Source of the DNA: Haplomitrium mnioides
Taxonomy: Eukaryota > Marchantiophyta > Haplomitriopsida > Calobryales
Length of the DNA stretch: 35,392 bases
Reading direction: 5' to 3'
NCBI GenBank assembly: GCA_049999725.1
Contig: JBNGIS010019972.1
Coordinates: forward strand, 1-35,392
Below are positions 10,737-20,759 of this stretch, piece after piece. The position numbers and the translations under genes are program-made. Under the pieces are notes generated by a model. It had not been told where the DNA came from, made no database searches, and saw only the letters and a list, made by a program, of their open reading frames with translations. Position 1 is the stretch's first letter, and every line of letters begins with the position of its first letter.

Positions 10737-11010
10737 GATCTTAAATACGAGTTTTGGTGGATTCTAAAGCAAAAGAAAATTATTTATCACAAGTTATAGC
10801 ATTAAAGTTGAAGTTACCACTTGAAAAAGAAAAGCACAAGGTGGTTGAACTAGCAAATTGCTAAGGTAAGCCAATTAAAATATTGTCTCAAAGTATAGCT
10901 TTACACATGGTCAACTATCAAGAACAAATGGAATGGAAGATTACAATATTGGCAATATACGATGCAATTTTAAGAATGAAGTGGTCGATAAGATATAACC
11001 CACAAGATTT
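10737..11010 (+). pseudogene. Chromovirus A aspartic protease remnant
   Basis: The frame reads RVLVDSKAKENYLSQVIALK, matching the gypsy protease start (VLVDSGATHNFIS type), with catalytic Asp at 10760-10762, but the DSG triad is DSK. Downstream AIYDAILRMKWSIRYNPQDL matches the 'YDVILGMDWL..N.P' block. A TAG interrupts the frame near 10861. Inactive by triad change and stop. Confidence 0.75.
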
Positions 11011-11154
11011 AACGGAAGATTTGGGGAGATCTAGTACAACCTTATTAAAGAAAAATACCTCTGTATGTGATTGGAGCAAATTGGATAAAAAAAACAAGAT
11101 GTGATATTTTCAGAACTCATACATGAGAACAAAATTGATAAGAAGAACTCCAAG

Positions 11155-11490
11155 CACAAAGCTCCACATAAACTTCAAGGGGTTTTGAAAGAGTTCTATG
11201 ATGTTTTTCCCAATGATTTACCCCATAGTTTTCTATCTAAATGATGCATTGATCACAATATGAAGGTTATTCCATGAAGTGCTCCACCATGCAATGAACT
11301 ATATCATTTGCCTCCTCATGAATTGGAAGAATGAAGATCTTAAAAAAAAATTATTAGAGAATGGATTTATTAAGCCAAACATCTCTCATTATGGTGCACT
11401 TGTATTATTTGTGAAAAGCAAAAGATAGGAGTATGAGAATGTGTGTTGACTACCGAGCACTCAATCAACACCACCTTCATATGGTATTGA
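11155..11490 (+). pseudogene. Chromovirus A reverse transcriptase, N-terminal part
   Basis: The linker KEFYDVFPNDLPHSFLSK and SAPPCNELYHLPPHELEE lead into LLENGFIKPNISHYGALVLF and MRMCVDYRALNQ, a typical gypsy RT start. Stops fall in 'VIP*SAPP' and after the ELEE block, and one frameshift precedes LLENGF. The frame is cut by block X soon after RALNQ; the fingers/palm region with the FLDD motif is missing from view (block X plus the N gap), and the gene resumes at 24750. Confidence 0.85.
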
Positions 11491-11498
11491 AGGTACTT

Positions 11499-11562
11499 TG
11501 TCAGCCCTAAGGTCGGTCTCTTATCTCCTTTCCGACCGATGTACACCAACTTAAGGGCTGAC
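11499..11562. repeat. Nested inverted repeat at the head of X copy 1
   Basis: gtcagccctaag (11500-11511) pairs with cttaagggctgac (11550-11562), and inside it ggtcgg (11511-11516) pairs with ccgacc (11532-11537). The same arrangement recurs at the head of copy 2 (20761-20823), so the structure is conserved between copies although single bases differ. Confidence 0.8.
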
Positions 11563-12095
11563 TTGTGTTTTGAGACCTTTTATGGGAGAGGCTTTGCACC
11601 AATTTGACCCCAACTCTTACTTACCCGCTCTGGAGTAACTACGACACTGACTTACAACAAAGTACAGCACACGCACTCACACACCCACAGCCAACACTCG
11701 TTCTTCTGCTAAAACCAATGGGCCCGAATAAGATTTCATAATATTTCAGCGGGCTCACAAATACTCCAATTATAATAAGCCTCTAGCTTGCCCTCCTTCC
11801 AGTGCCAAAAGATGCAAGTCACGCCCCTCCTTTAGGCCTTAACCTCTAGAGGTGCCACTTTGGAAGGCAGAGGCAGACAAAACAGGGGTTCAGGTTCTTG
11901 TCTGAAATGGCCCCACATCCAAGCTATCACTTTGAGGTCCAAAGGAAGCTCTTCTTCACCTTATAGGCCTTTTCACTTATTCAACCACCACTTCAACACC
12001 AATCATACTCATTCACACACAAACCCAAAATACACACATGCAAGTGTGAGCACTTCTGGTGGTAGTCCGAAGTACATTTTAGGGATCCAAAACTG
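11499..12095. repeat. X direct repeat, copy 1, part before the copia insertion
   Basis: Matches 20760-21172 of copy 2. Shared stretches: cttaagggctgactt, gttttg(a/g)gac and cttttatggga followed by gggctttgcacc, gaccccaac, ctctggagt, ggtgccactt. The copia element was inserted at the point corresponding to about 21170 of copy 2, in the middle of a segment reading ctg(g)acccaa in both. Confidence 0.75.
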
Positions 12096-12311
12096 TGTTG
12101 AAATATCGAGCTCTAATAGGCTGCCAGGCTGAGCTAGCAGCCCCCTTAGTTCAGTTAGGGTTTGTAATATATCTGAGGCAGATTGGAGTCGCGTGAGAGC
12201 ACTCCTCCTCTGTTGTATTATTGAAGCCATTTGAGCCATCTATGAATATAGAGAATCTCTCCATCCCCTGAGTGTATGTGATTTTGTGAGTTGTGCGCAG
12301 TGATTTTGACA
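12096..12311 (+). repeat. 5' LTR of the copia element
   Basis: 216 bp, TG...CA termini, followed directly by the primer-binding site. A TATA-like tgaatatagagaa lies near 12242. Aligned without gaps to 17942-18157. Confidence 0.97.
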
Positions 12312-12323
12312 TGGTATCAGAGC
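12312..12323 (+). other. Primer-binding site, initiator Met-tRNA
   Basis: tggtatcagagc immediately after the 5' LTR terminal CA; this is the standard plant copia site complementary to the 3' end of initiator methionine tRNA. Confidence 0.95.
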
Positions 12324-13737
12324 AGGTTCAGAAATTGGCATCACACTGCGAAGCACAAACAATTTGAGGAGAAGCAAGAAAGGAAAAAGGAGAAAAAATC
12401 AAACCTTCATCGTGCGGTGGTAGATTGTCGAATCGGTTGTAGAAAAGAAGCATGCTGAAAATTTCAGGAGCAGAAATTGCTGGCGCTTCTTGGTGAGAAT
12501 TGTTGGCTAAGGAATCAAAGACTACTGAAGAATCAAAGACATCATAATAGAGGGACTCGACATTCGCTGAAGGAATTTGCTGATTTTTAGGGTTCTAGCC
12601 TTCGAAGAAGAGTATCAGCGTTTTGTGGAAGAAAACAGCTCGAAGGAAAATTGAGGAAGTTTTTGAGGCAAAAATCTAAAGAATTTCTGCCAGCTCTTGG
12701 TCAAAGCAGAATCGCCCAGAGGAGGCAATTTGATAGGAGTTCCAAGCAGATTAATCAAAACATAACTCACATAGTTCTGCTCATCGATTCGACTTGCTGC
12801 TGAAGAAAATCACAGCAGCAAAAAAAAAAAAAACGTCGAAGGTGTTCCCTGGTGGAAGACAAAATCAAAGAGTTTGTAGGGCAGGTCGAATCATAAGAGA
12901 TTGCAGGTCAGGAAGACATCGTTTGCAGGTTAGGAAGAAGTCAAGGAGTTGCTGCTAAGAAGATCGCAACAGCAAATCGTTTTACCTATTCGTCAATGAG
13001 GGAGAAATCGAAGGAGCAAGGGTAGGCCTCAAGAAAGATTTTATAAGGGTCCTCTAAAGGTACCATCAAAGCAGATGTTGAAGAAGTCTGCTCGTCAAAG
13101 TGCTGATGCAGAAATTGCAGCAAAAAATCTAAAGTGTTTTGATTTGTGAGTAAGGAAAAATCGAAGAAGGCAGAAGTAGTATCGAAGCAGAATTGAAGGG
13201 GTCTGCTAGAATAGGTGTTGCATCAGAAATTGCAGCAAAAATCTAAGTGTTCCTATTGCTGGTGAAGAGTGATCAAAGAAGGCAAAGGAGGTCCTCTTGG
13301 AGAGGCACTGCTGCAGAAATCACAACAAGAACTAAAAGGAGTTCATTTTGTTTTTTTTGTTTTTTTTGATTTGTGGCTAAGGAAGAATTTGCTCATGAAG
13401 AAGCATCGAAGGAGTGAGGGTGGCATTCAAGTAGAGATCAGTTCAGTAAACAACAATCAAGAATCAAGAGTCCTCTATTTTTGTTGAAGCAGAATCAAAT
13501 CAAAGAGCAAGCAGCAGTCGAAGAGCTGAAAAAATAGAGTGCACAAGATAAAAGGCATCAATATGGATAAGCAAGCTACAATTATTCTCAAAGGCAACAA
13601 TTAAGGTCTATATGTTTTGTTATATGCAGTTATAAGACAGAAATCTCTTATATAAGCTCAACATCAAATACCTGAAATCTTTGAAACTTGAAACTGTACA
13701 AAGCCGATATTACAGTTCACTTAAGCCAGCATAGAAG
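12324..13737 (+). other. Long copia leader with degenerate internal repeats
   Basis: 1.4 kb between primer site and gag without a long frame. The block cagaaattgcagcaaaaa recurs at 13109 and 13224, with a weaker copy (ctgcagaaatcacaacaaga) at 13312, and surrounding words (gaagaaggca, gatttgtg(a/g)(g/c)taagga, tcgaag) repeat with it, giving a degenerate tandem repeat of roughly 90-115 bp over 13085-13430. The leader probably contains the packaging signal, which is inferred and not seen. Confidence 0.6.
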
Positions 13738-14679
13738 ATGGCAGATGGAATCTCCTAGATAGTTACTGAGAAACTGACTGAAAACAATTGTAGTGTTTGG
13801 TCAATCAGAATGACCAATTTTATAAAAGGGAGAGGGTACTGGGATTTCATCACATGAGATGAAGTTGAACCAATGTTAGACCCGTCCCCATCTAGTGAGG
13901 AGACGCATGCCTTCAAAATGCATGTAGAGAAGGTCTATAAACTGCTGTACTGGCTAACCATCAATGTCGATGACAAGATGATGGGTTATGTGTCAACAGC
14001 TAAGACACCCAAGGAGGCTTGGGACATCTTGAAGGAGAGATATGCCATCATGTCAGATGCAAGTAAGCTGGCATTATAGATGGAATTTTTTAATCTGCAA
14101 AAGGAAAAAATGAATGTAAATGCTTTTGCCTTGAAGATCAAATTACTAGCTGAGCAGCTAGCAAATGTTGGAAAAGAAGTGAAGGAGAGTGCCATGGTGG
14201 CAGTTTGCCTGAATGGTTTAGGCAAAGAGTATAAACAATTCAAAACATCAATAAGGACAAGAGAAGGAACCACATTCTTTTCACAGTTGATTGCCATGCT
14301 AGTGGCAGAAGAACTTGACATTGGGGGAGGTGCCTCAAGTAGTCAAGAACAAGCATTCTACTCTAATAGGGGTAGAGGAAGAGGAGGCAGAAGCTATGGT
14401 AGGAGTAATGCTGGCAGAGGTCGTTCAAACGACAATGCCCAAAATCAACATCGCCAATCAAACCAATTTGGTGATAGAGGCCAATTCAGAGGCAAGGGGA
14501 GTAATATAGGACGTGGAAGCCAACCACAACATTCAGGGAGAGATTGCTATTACTGTGGTAAGCCAGGTCACATGGCAAAGGATTGCTACAAAAAACAGAA
14601 TGACATAAGAAACAACAGAGTGCAAGGGAACTATGCAAGTTCCAGCAAGGCAAACAATGAGATATTGTTTGTCATGTAG
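13738..14679 (+). pseudogene. Copia gag (UBN2-type) with zinc knuckle
   Basis: Nucleocapsid/capsid precursor. Start ATG at 13738 (MADGIS...) is followed in frame by W-S-I-R-M and YWDFI, the usual gag N-terminus, then AWDILKERYA and LCLNGL-like blocks (VCLNGLGKEYKQF), an RG-rich linker, and a perfect CCHC knuckle CYYCGKPGHMAKDC near 14546-14587. In-frame stops: TAG 13756, TGA 13855, TAG 14077, TAG 14677. Each is readily explained by a single C-to-T change (CAG or CGA). No frameshift is seen in this part. Confidence 0.92.
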
Positions 14680-15243
14680 CATGGATACTCATCTGTAGCA
14701 TATGGGAAGCAAAACAATTATGGAGATAAGTGGTCTGTTGATTCTGCATGTTCTAATCACATGACAGACCACGGAGAGTGGTTTAAGGAAACTAGAAATT
14801 TGAGTATACCTGGTTATGTAGAGATAGGTGATTCTACTATGCATCCTATCCATCAGATTGGCAGCATATCAATCGTACTGGAGAATGGCAAAACATAGTG
14901 CTTATCTGATGTGATGCATGTGCCAATGATTCAGAAAAATCTGATCTCAGTTGGACAATGTGTAGAGCAAAATATGCAGGTCAGGTTTAACCCCACTGGT
15001 GTGTTTATTGAGGATTGGGGAAACAATTGTAACCTCATTACAAAAGGAAGTAGGAGTGGCAGGATGTTCACATTGGATGTGAGCATGCCTGAAATTTCAA
15101 AATCCATGTTTGTACACAGTACGGGAGTTGTGTCAGACATAGAGATATGGCACAAAAGGATTGGGCATGTTAATGTTCAAAAGTTGAGGAATATGCAGGG
15201 CTCAGGGGTAGTCAGTGGGCTGCCAAAGTTCAAAGTAGAATGA
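14680..15243 (+). pseudogene. Copia protease and pre-integrase region
   Basis: Aspartic protease: KWSVDSACSNHMTDHG (active-site D-S-A-C in place of the usual D-S-G) near 14730-14775, then LSDVMHVPMIQKNLISVGQ, the conserved end of the protease. The pre-integrase block is IWHKRIGHVNVQKL (HxxxxGH) near 15145-15185, with its CxxC partner (ICEACQFGKHARQAF) just beyond the stop at 15241. In-frame stops: TAG 14896, TGA 15241. Confidence 0.9.
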
Positions 15244-15888
15244 ATGCAGAAAATCTGTGAAGCATGCCAGTTTGGTAAACATGCAAGGCAAGCATTCCTC
15301 CATGATGCATATATGGCAAGGAAGCCACTTGAGGTGGTACATTCATATGTGTGGGGTCCAACAAAAACAGGATCCATTGGAGGGTGTACATACTATGTGA
15401 CCTTCATTGATGATTACTCCAGAAAAATCTGGATTTATTTCATGAAGCAGAAGAGTGAAGTGTTTGATCACTTCAAACATTTTAGAGCTATGGTGGAAAA
15501 AGAGAAGGGGTAGCAAATCAAGTGCTTGAGATCAGATGGTGGAGGAGAATATTTCTCCACATAATTCTACACCTACCTACAAAGAGAAGGGATTAAAAGG
15601 CAGCAAACATGCAGGTATACACCTCAACAAAATGGAGTTGCTAAGAGGAAGAACCGACATATAGCAGAGGTGGCAAGAGCATTGATGAATGAGAAGAATA
15701 TGCTACACTATTATTGGGCAGAAGCAGTGTCTACTACTGTTTATATTATGAATAGAACACTTACAATTGCAGTTCATGGCATGACGCCAGAAGAGAAGTT
15801 TACAAGGAGACGCCCAGACATTTCACACTTAAAAGTGTTTGGTTGTATTGCTTATGTCCATGTACCAGTGAGACACACAGCAAGTTAG
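15244..15888 (+). pseudogene. Copia integrase core, two catalytic residues lost
   Basis: Follows the zinc-binding CEACQFGKHARQAF. The first catalytic Asp, normally in 'HSDxxGP', is Tyr (HSYVWGP, codon 15346-15348). The second Asp is kept (CLRSDGGGEYF, codon 15535-15537). The catalytic Glu of 'NGVAERKN' is Lys (NGVAKRKN, codon 15643-15645). FIDDYSRKIWIYFMK, YYWAEAVSTTVYIMNR and FGCIAYVHVP confirm the family. Stops: TAG 15511, TAA 15562. A net one-base change near 15870-15885 shifts the frame before SKLDPKAEKCVFIGYS. Confidence 0.92.
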
Positions 15889-16411
15889 ATCCAAAAGCTG
15901 AAAAGTGTGTCTTCATTGGGTATTCGAATGAGCATAAAGGGTACAGGTGCTATTGCTCTACTACACACATGCTGAAGGTGAGTAGAGATGTAGTATTTGA
16001 TGAGTTAAGTACTTGGTATGGGCAGAAATCGGTTGATGACACAAGTGAGAAAAATGGAAAGCAGGTTGTGTCAGAACCAACTCAGCAAACGCAAGTATTG
16101 AGTGGACCATATGGTGAAGGCAGCAGCAATGGCAGCACTAGTACATAGCAAGGAAGGCTGCACAGGAATTTGGAGCAATAGACTCCAAATAACTCTCAAT
16201 CTGAAATGTCTATAGGAGAAGAAGGCAGTGGTGATTCTGAAAATCTAGATGAAGAATTGAGATTACTCTCAACCTCAACATCAAGCCAAAAACAAAAGGA
16301 GAAGCAAGTACAAAGCATACCTTTGCGTAGAAGTGACAGGGTGAAGTACCCTATAGACAAAGGAGCGTTTGCAGCACATCATGCATATATGGTGCAAGTA
16401 ATCACTGAGAA
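15889..16411 (+). pseudogene. Copia integrase-RT linker
   Basis: Frame 2 relative to gag. SKLDPKAEKCVFIGYSNEHK and GYRCY mark the integrase C-terminal part; then a Ser/Gln/Glu-rich linker (SEPTQQTQ, SSQKQKEKQ) and the RRSDRVKYPIDKG block that precedes RT. Stops at 16146 and 16179, both TAG. A second frameshift lies shortly before 16412. Confidence 0.85.
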
Positions 16412-17902
16412 GAACCTGTCATATTTGAGGATGCTATAGGAGATGAGAGATGGGAAGCTGAAATGGTAGAAGAGATGGAAGCTCTTCAGAAAAACCAGAC
16501 TTAGGAGCTGGTCGATTTACCCGAAGGGAAGAAAGCAATTGGATGCAAATAGGTCTACAAATTGAAGAGGAGTGAAGATGGCAACATAAGCATATTTTAG
16601 GCCAAGTTAGTGGCCAAGGGGTATGCCCAGACTCATGGGATAGACTATGAGGGGACCTTCAGTCCTATAGCAAGGATGACAACCGTTCGGGCAGTTATAG
16701 CACTAGCTGCATTGAAAAAGTAGACTTTGCAACAAATGGATGTAAAAAATGCATTTTTGCGTGGGGAGCTTGAAGAGGAGGTGTACATGGTACAACCACC
16801 TATTTTTGTTGATCTGGAGCATTCAGATCAGGTATGCAAGCTGAAGAATGCACTATATAGATTGAAGCAAGCACCTCGAACATGGTCTAACAAGATAGGC
16901 GAATATCTTGTTTCGGTGGGCTTCAAGGTGTCAGAGGCTGATTATTCTCTGTATGTAAGGAAAACAGAGAAAGGTATGATGCTCATTCTGATCTATGTAG
17001 ATGATTTGATTATGACAGGAGGGAGTGAGCAAGATATTGCTGAAGTGAAGAAATTGCTGCAACAAAAGTTTGACATGAAGGATCTTGGTGAGTTACGACA
17101 TTTCCTTGGAATCGAGGTGATTACAATAGAGCAGGGAATATGGATGATCCAGAGGCAGTATGCCTTGGATATGCTGACCAAATATGGCATGACAGGTTGC
17201 AAACCGATTGCAACTCCCTTAGATCAGAATACAAAAATGATCATTCATGAAGGAGAGTTGATTGAGGATCCAATAGGGTTCAGATAGATGGTAGGAAGCC
17301 TGATTTACATTACCATCACCAGACCAGATCTAAGTTATGCTGCAGGTCTGGTAAGTCAGTTTATGAAGGAACCAAGGAAGCAGCATTTGAATGTAGTGCG
17401 CAGAATTTTTCGGTATGTAAAAGCTACACTTCAATATGGGTTTTTTTATAGCAACAACAACAAATTTGAGCTTTTTGGTTTCACAGATGCAGATTGGGCA
17501 GGAAGTGCCAGTGATAGGAGGTCCACTAGTGGCTTTGTTTTTTCATTTAGAAGTGTTGGAATTGCTTGGAGCAGCAAAAAGCAACCTACAGTTGCTTTAT
17601 CGAGTACGGAGGCTGAATACAGGGGGGAAGCCATGGCCACCTGTGAGGTAATGTGGTTACTGAAATTATTACAGGATTTGGATGTTAGAATGGAGGAACC
17701 AATGAAGGTTCATTGCGACAATATTAGCAGTATTCAATTGGCTAACAATCTTGTTTTTCATGCACGTTCAAAGCACATTGAGGTGCATTATCATTTTGTG
17801 AGAGAGAAAGTGTTGGCCAGGGTGACTGATCTGTTGTACATCAGCACTGAAGGACAGGTTGCTGATATTTTTACAAAGGTGTTGGGCGCCGAAAAGTTGT
17901 AG
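16412..17902 (+). pseudogene. Copia reverse transcriptase and RNase H
   Basis: RT starts EPVIFEDAIGDERWEAEM. Catalytic acids are intact: QMDVKNAFLRGEL (first Asp), YVDD at 16994-17005. LYRLKQAPRTWSNKI and MKDLGELRHFLGIEV are typical. The tail SLIYITITRPDLSYA leads into RNase H: FTDADWAG, SSTEAEYRG, VHCDNISSIQLA, with D, E, D all present, and ends VADIFTKVLGAEKL-stop (17900-17902), the normal copia C-terminus. Internal stops: TAG at 16502, 16550 and 16721 (each where family members have Trp, so TGG to TAG), TAG 16598, TAG 17285 (expected Gln). Otherwise well preserved. Confidence 0.95.
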
Positions 17903-17932
17903 ACGGCAACTTGGTGTACAGATGTTGAGCTC

Positions 17933-17941
17933 GAGGGGGAG
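17933..17941 (+). other. Copia polypurine tract
   Basis: gagggggag immediately before the 3' LTR, the plus-strand primer site of reverse transcription. Confidence 0.93.
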
Positions 17942-18157
17942 TGTTGAAATATCGAGCTCTAATAGGTTGCCATGCTGAGCTAGCAGCCCCCTTAGTTTAG
18001 TTAGGATTTGTAATATATCTGGGGCAGATTGGAGTCACGTGAGAGCACTCCTCTCCTGTTGTATTATTGAGGCCATTTGAGCCATCTATGAATATAGAGA
18101 ATCTCTCCATCCCATGAGTGTATGTGATTTTGAAAGTTGTGCGCAGTGATTTTGACA
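17942..18157 (+). repeat. 3' LTR of the copia element
   Basis: 216 bp with TG...CA ends, 12 mismatches to the 5' LTR, followed by the target duplication aactg (18158-18162). Confidence 0.97.
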
Positions 18158-18162
18158 AACTG

Positions 18163-18351
18163 GACCCAAACACCTTGTGTACAAAATAGGATCAAGGTCC
18201 AACATACAAAATACAAAAGGCAATGTCTACAACTCTGCCTACCCCTTCGTAGGGTTTTCTCGGGTTTCTAACAATCTTAACTACAGGTACTCTGAATCCG
18301 CAATGCTTATCAAGAAATATGAACAGAAGGCAAAACTAACTAACACATACA

Positions 18352-18396
<45 letters not shown>

Positions 18397-19200
18397 CGCT
18401 CCGCCAAAATTGTATCCCCTTCAACGTCGCAAGATCTGAGCTTTCCAACAGACTTCTCTCCTCCTCGAACAACAATTCCAACCTTCTTTCAACCTCTTAT
18501 ACACGCACCTCGTCCAAATAGTTTTTCAACTTCCCTCGCGAGAAGCCTTGAATTTACTTCCTCAGGCTCGAAAGAGGTCTTCTTTAACTTCCACCTCTAG
18601 AAGACAGCCCTCTCGGCTACTGGACACATACTCCACCTCAAACCTCGAATGGATCTTCTCCACAGTATGCGGGTACTAACGCAGCCACTCCTCTCTTGGC
18701 TCCACTTCAGCGATTAGACCAGAGATGCACTCCAAGCATCACTGGGATTGATGCTCCTATACAGACGATGCTAAGACAACCCCAAGATCCCCTTTTGGCA
18801 GCCTCTCCCAAATTTAGGACCGAAAGAACTCCCTTCAACTTCAAGTATCAATTCACCTCCAAATGTTGGTCCACCTGTAGCAATGAGTACACTTGGATTG
18901 CCTGAGCCTCTAGAGCTCCACGCTTAGCGATTCTTAGCGCCCTCCTAGTCCACCTCCACCCCTACAAGTCCTCTGCACGAGTCCACTCGCTTCACGTGAC
19001 GCTTCATTGCAATTCTCTACTCCCTCTCTTACCGTGTCTTCCTCTCCGAGATTACTTTCACATCTCAATTTTGCATATGCACCAACCCCTCAAACGTCAT
19101 AGCACATCAATCTATATCCCCTCCCTCGTGCTCACGTTCCCCTGAAGCGTTTCTTGCTCAAGATCGTCTCCTTTCTCCACGTGGTGTTCAGCAGTTTTTC
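18163..19200. repeat. X direct repeat, copy 1, part after the copia insertion
   Basis: Continues copy 1. Best-preserved match to copy 2: tagtttttcaacttccctc with the following gcgagaagcc at 18519 versus 21487, then acttcctcaggct, ttaacttccacctct, gaagacagccctc, and gttggtccacct with gagtacac near 18863-18890 versus 21814-21870. Similarity fades towards 19200 (copy 2: about 22190). The segment is pyrimidine-rich; overlapping ORFs are not recognisable as genes. Confidence 0.7.
18355..18392. repeat. (AC)n microsatellite, about 19 units
   Basis: Uninterrupted AC run in copy 1 of X, absent from the corresponding place in copy 2 (where a short cacacctaaacataaacacac stretch is found). It accounts for the Thr-His run in an overlapping ORF, which is not a gene. 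Confidence 0.95.
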
Positions 19201-19750
19201 CAGTTAGCGACCGTTTCTTGGCGCGGTGACACTTGTCTGTATAGTCGAGGGCTGGTCCGAAGTTAACAATATTTTCCGAAGTTCTGCTAGGGTGGGAGAA
19301 GACAACCTCAAGGTAGAGTCGACGGTATGTCCCAATGCCAATGAGTCTGGAAAGCCGATTCGAACATGAGAGATCTCGACGCAGGTCTGAGCTAGTAACT
19401 AATGAACTCTATGTGGATCCCCAATAGGCATGCCTAAAGAGGCACGATCTGAGGTTGGCTCAATGTAGGTTGGTCCACATTAGTAAACCAATGAAGGTGA
19501 GGTAGTCGTTGCTCTGCTGGTCGGATCCAAAGAAATAGTCAGAAGGAGAAAGATCAGAAAAAGGTAATGTCCAAAGAGGTTGTGCCCGATGAAACCCAAC
19601 CTCATTGCTCTAAAGTAGTAAGCTTGGTGAAGATCCAAAGCCAGGGGCCAAAGAGGTCTGTTCTGCAGAGAGATCCAAAGAGATGTGTCCGAAGAGCACT
19701 AGGTCCGTTGGTCAACTCCGAAGATTGATTGCCTGACGTTTTCTGTGGCA

Positions 19751-19914
19751 TGATACGCAGTATTTCATGGACTGATCTGCAGTTTTCTGTGGCCTGATCC
19801 ATAGTATTCCGCGGACTAATCCGCATTGTTCCACTGACTAATCCGCAATATTCCGCAGACTTATCTGTAGTATTCCGCGGACTGATTCGCAGTATTCTGC
19901 AGACTGATCCGCAG
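19751..19914. repeat. 22-bp minisatellite, 7.5 copies, with CCGCGG core
   Basis: Units begin at 19751, 19773, 19795, 19817, 19839, 19861, 19883 and 19905, an exact 22-bp period without indels. The consensus begins TGATCCGCAG and ends TTCCGCGGAC. Differences between units are mostly C/T or G/A, often at the CpG sites. Confidence 0.93.
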
Positions 19915-20520
19915 TTGCCACGTTTCCGAAGTTGCGCTGTCTATTGTTGCTTTCCAAGTGGAAGTTGGACCGCCTATTTCTAAAGTTGATTGTCTTCTGA
20001 TCTATCCCGCGGGCTACTCCGAAGCTGCCACGTTTTTGAAGTTTCCCGTGAACTACTCCAAAGTTGCCACATTTCCGAAGTTGTGCCGTCTGTCGCCATC
20101 TTCAAGGTGGAAGTTGGACCGTCGCGCTGACCTGGTTCCGAAGTTGACTTATAGACTGGTCCGAAGTTTCCCTCGGACTAGTGAGTCTGAAGTATTCCTT
20201 GGACTGTCGCGTCCGAAGTTGACTTAGTTCCACGAGGTGCCGCCCGCTGCCATCTTCAAAGGGGAAGTTGGACCGCCGCGGTGACCTAGATTTCCGAAAT
20301 TTACTCAAGGATCTGAAGTTGACCGCCTTGTTTCGAAGTTGACCGCCTTCCGATGTATCCCGCGGACTCCTCCTCTCAGGTTGCCACGTTTTCAAAGTTG
20401 CGCTGTCCGCCACCATTTTCCAAGTTGAAGTTAGACCACTATGCTTACCTTGTTCCGAAGTTGACTCAAGGATCCGAGTTGACCGCCTCCCGAACTATCC
20501 TGCGGACTCCTCCAAAGTTA
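19915..20520. repeat. Degenerate tandem repeat of about 150-165 bp, four copies
   Basis: The anchor gaagtt(g/a)gac occurs at 19961, 20110, 20264 and 20428, each preceded by a ccat/ctttccaag-like stretch and, in most copies, gttgccac(g/a)ttt and followed by ccgaagttgact. Spacings are 149, 154 and 164 bp. The region is CpG-rich and built of gaagttg words. Confidence 0.8.
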
Positions 20521-20759
20521 CACCTTTCGATGTATTATGCGGACTCCTCTGAAGTTGCACCTTCCGCAGTATCCTGCAGACTCCTCCGAAGTTGCACCTT
20601 CTACAGTATCCCATGGAATCCTCCAAAGTTGCATCTTCTGATGTATCCCGCGGACTCCTCCAAAGTTGCCACGTTTCCGAAGTTTCATGCGGACTGCTCC
20701 AGAGCTGCCATGTTTTCAAAGTTTCATACGGATTGCTCCAAAGTATTCTATGGACGAGT
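20490..20759. repeat. Short-unit tandem repeat, about 37-bp unit, six or more copies
   Basis: Units read roughly gcggactcctccaaagttgc followed by accttc(t/c)g(a/c)(t/a)gtatcc. The copies become less regular towards 20759, where X copy 2 begins. Probably derived from the larger repeat on its left. Confidence 0.75.

Larger units (their letters stand above)
12096..18157 (+). mobile_element. Complete Ty1/copia retrotransposon, nested in X copy 1
   Basis: 6062 bp. Two 216-bp LTRs, starting TGTTGAAATA and ending TTTTGACA, differ at 12 positions (about 94.4% identity; nine transitions, three transversions). Flanking 5-bp target duplications aactg are perfect (12091-12095 and 18158-18162). Primer site, leader, gag, protease, integrase, RT, RNase H and polypurine tract follow in copia order (INT before RT). 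The coding frame from 13738 is broken by 15 in-frame stops and two frameshifts, and two integrase catalytic residues are changed, so the copy is dead. Lineage within copia not assigned. Confidence 0.97.

Noticed and set aside
18177-18521. 114-codon plus-strand ORF
   Set aside because: Held open by the AC microsatellite (Thr-His run) in repeat X; not a gene.
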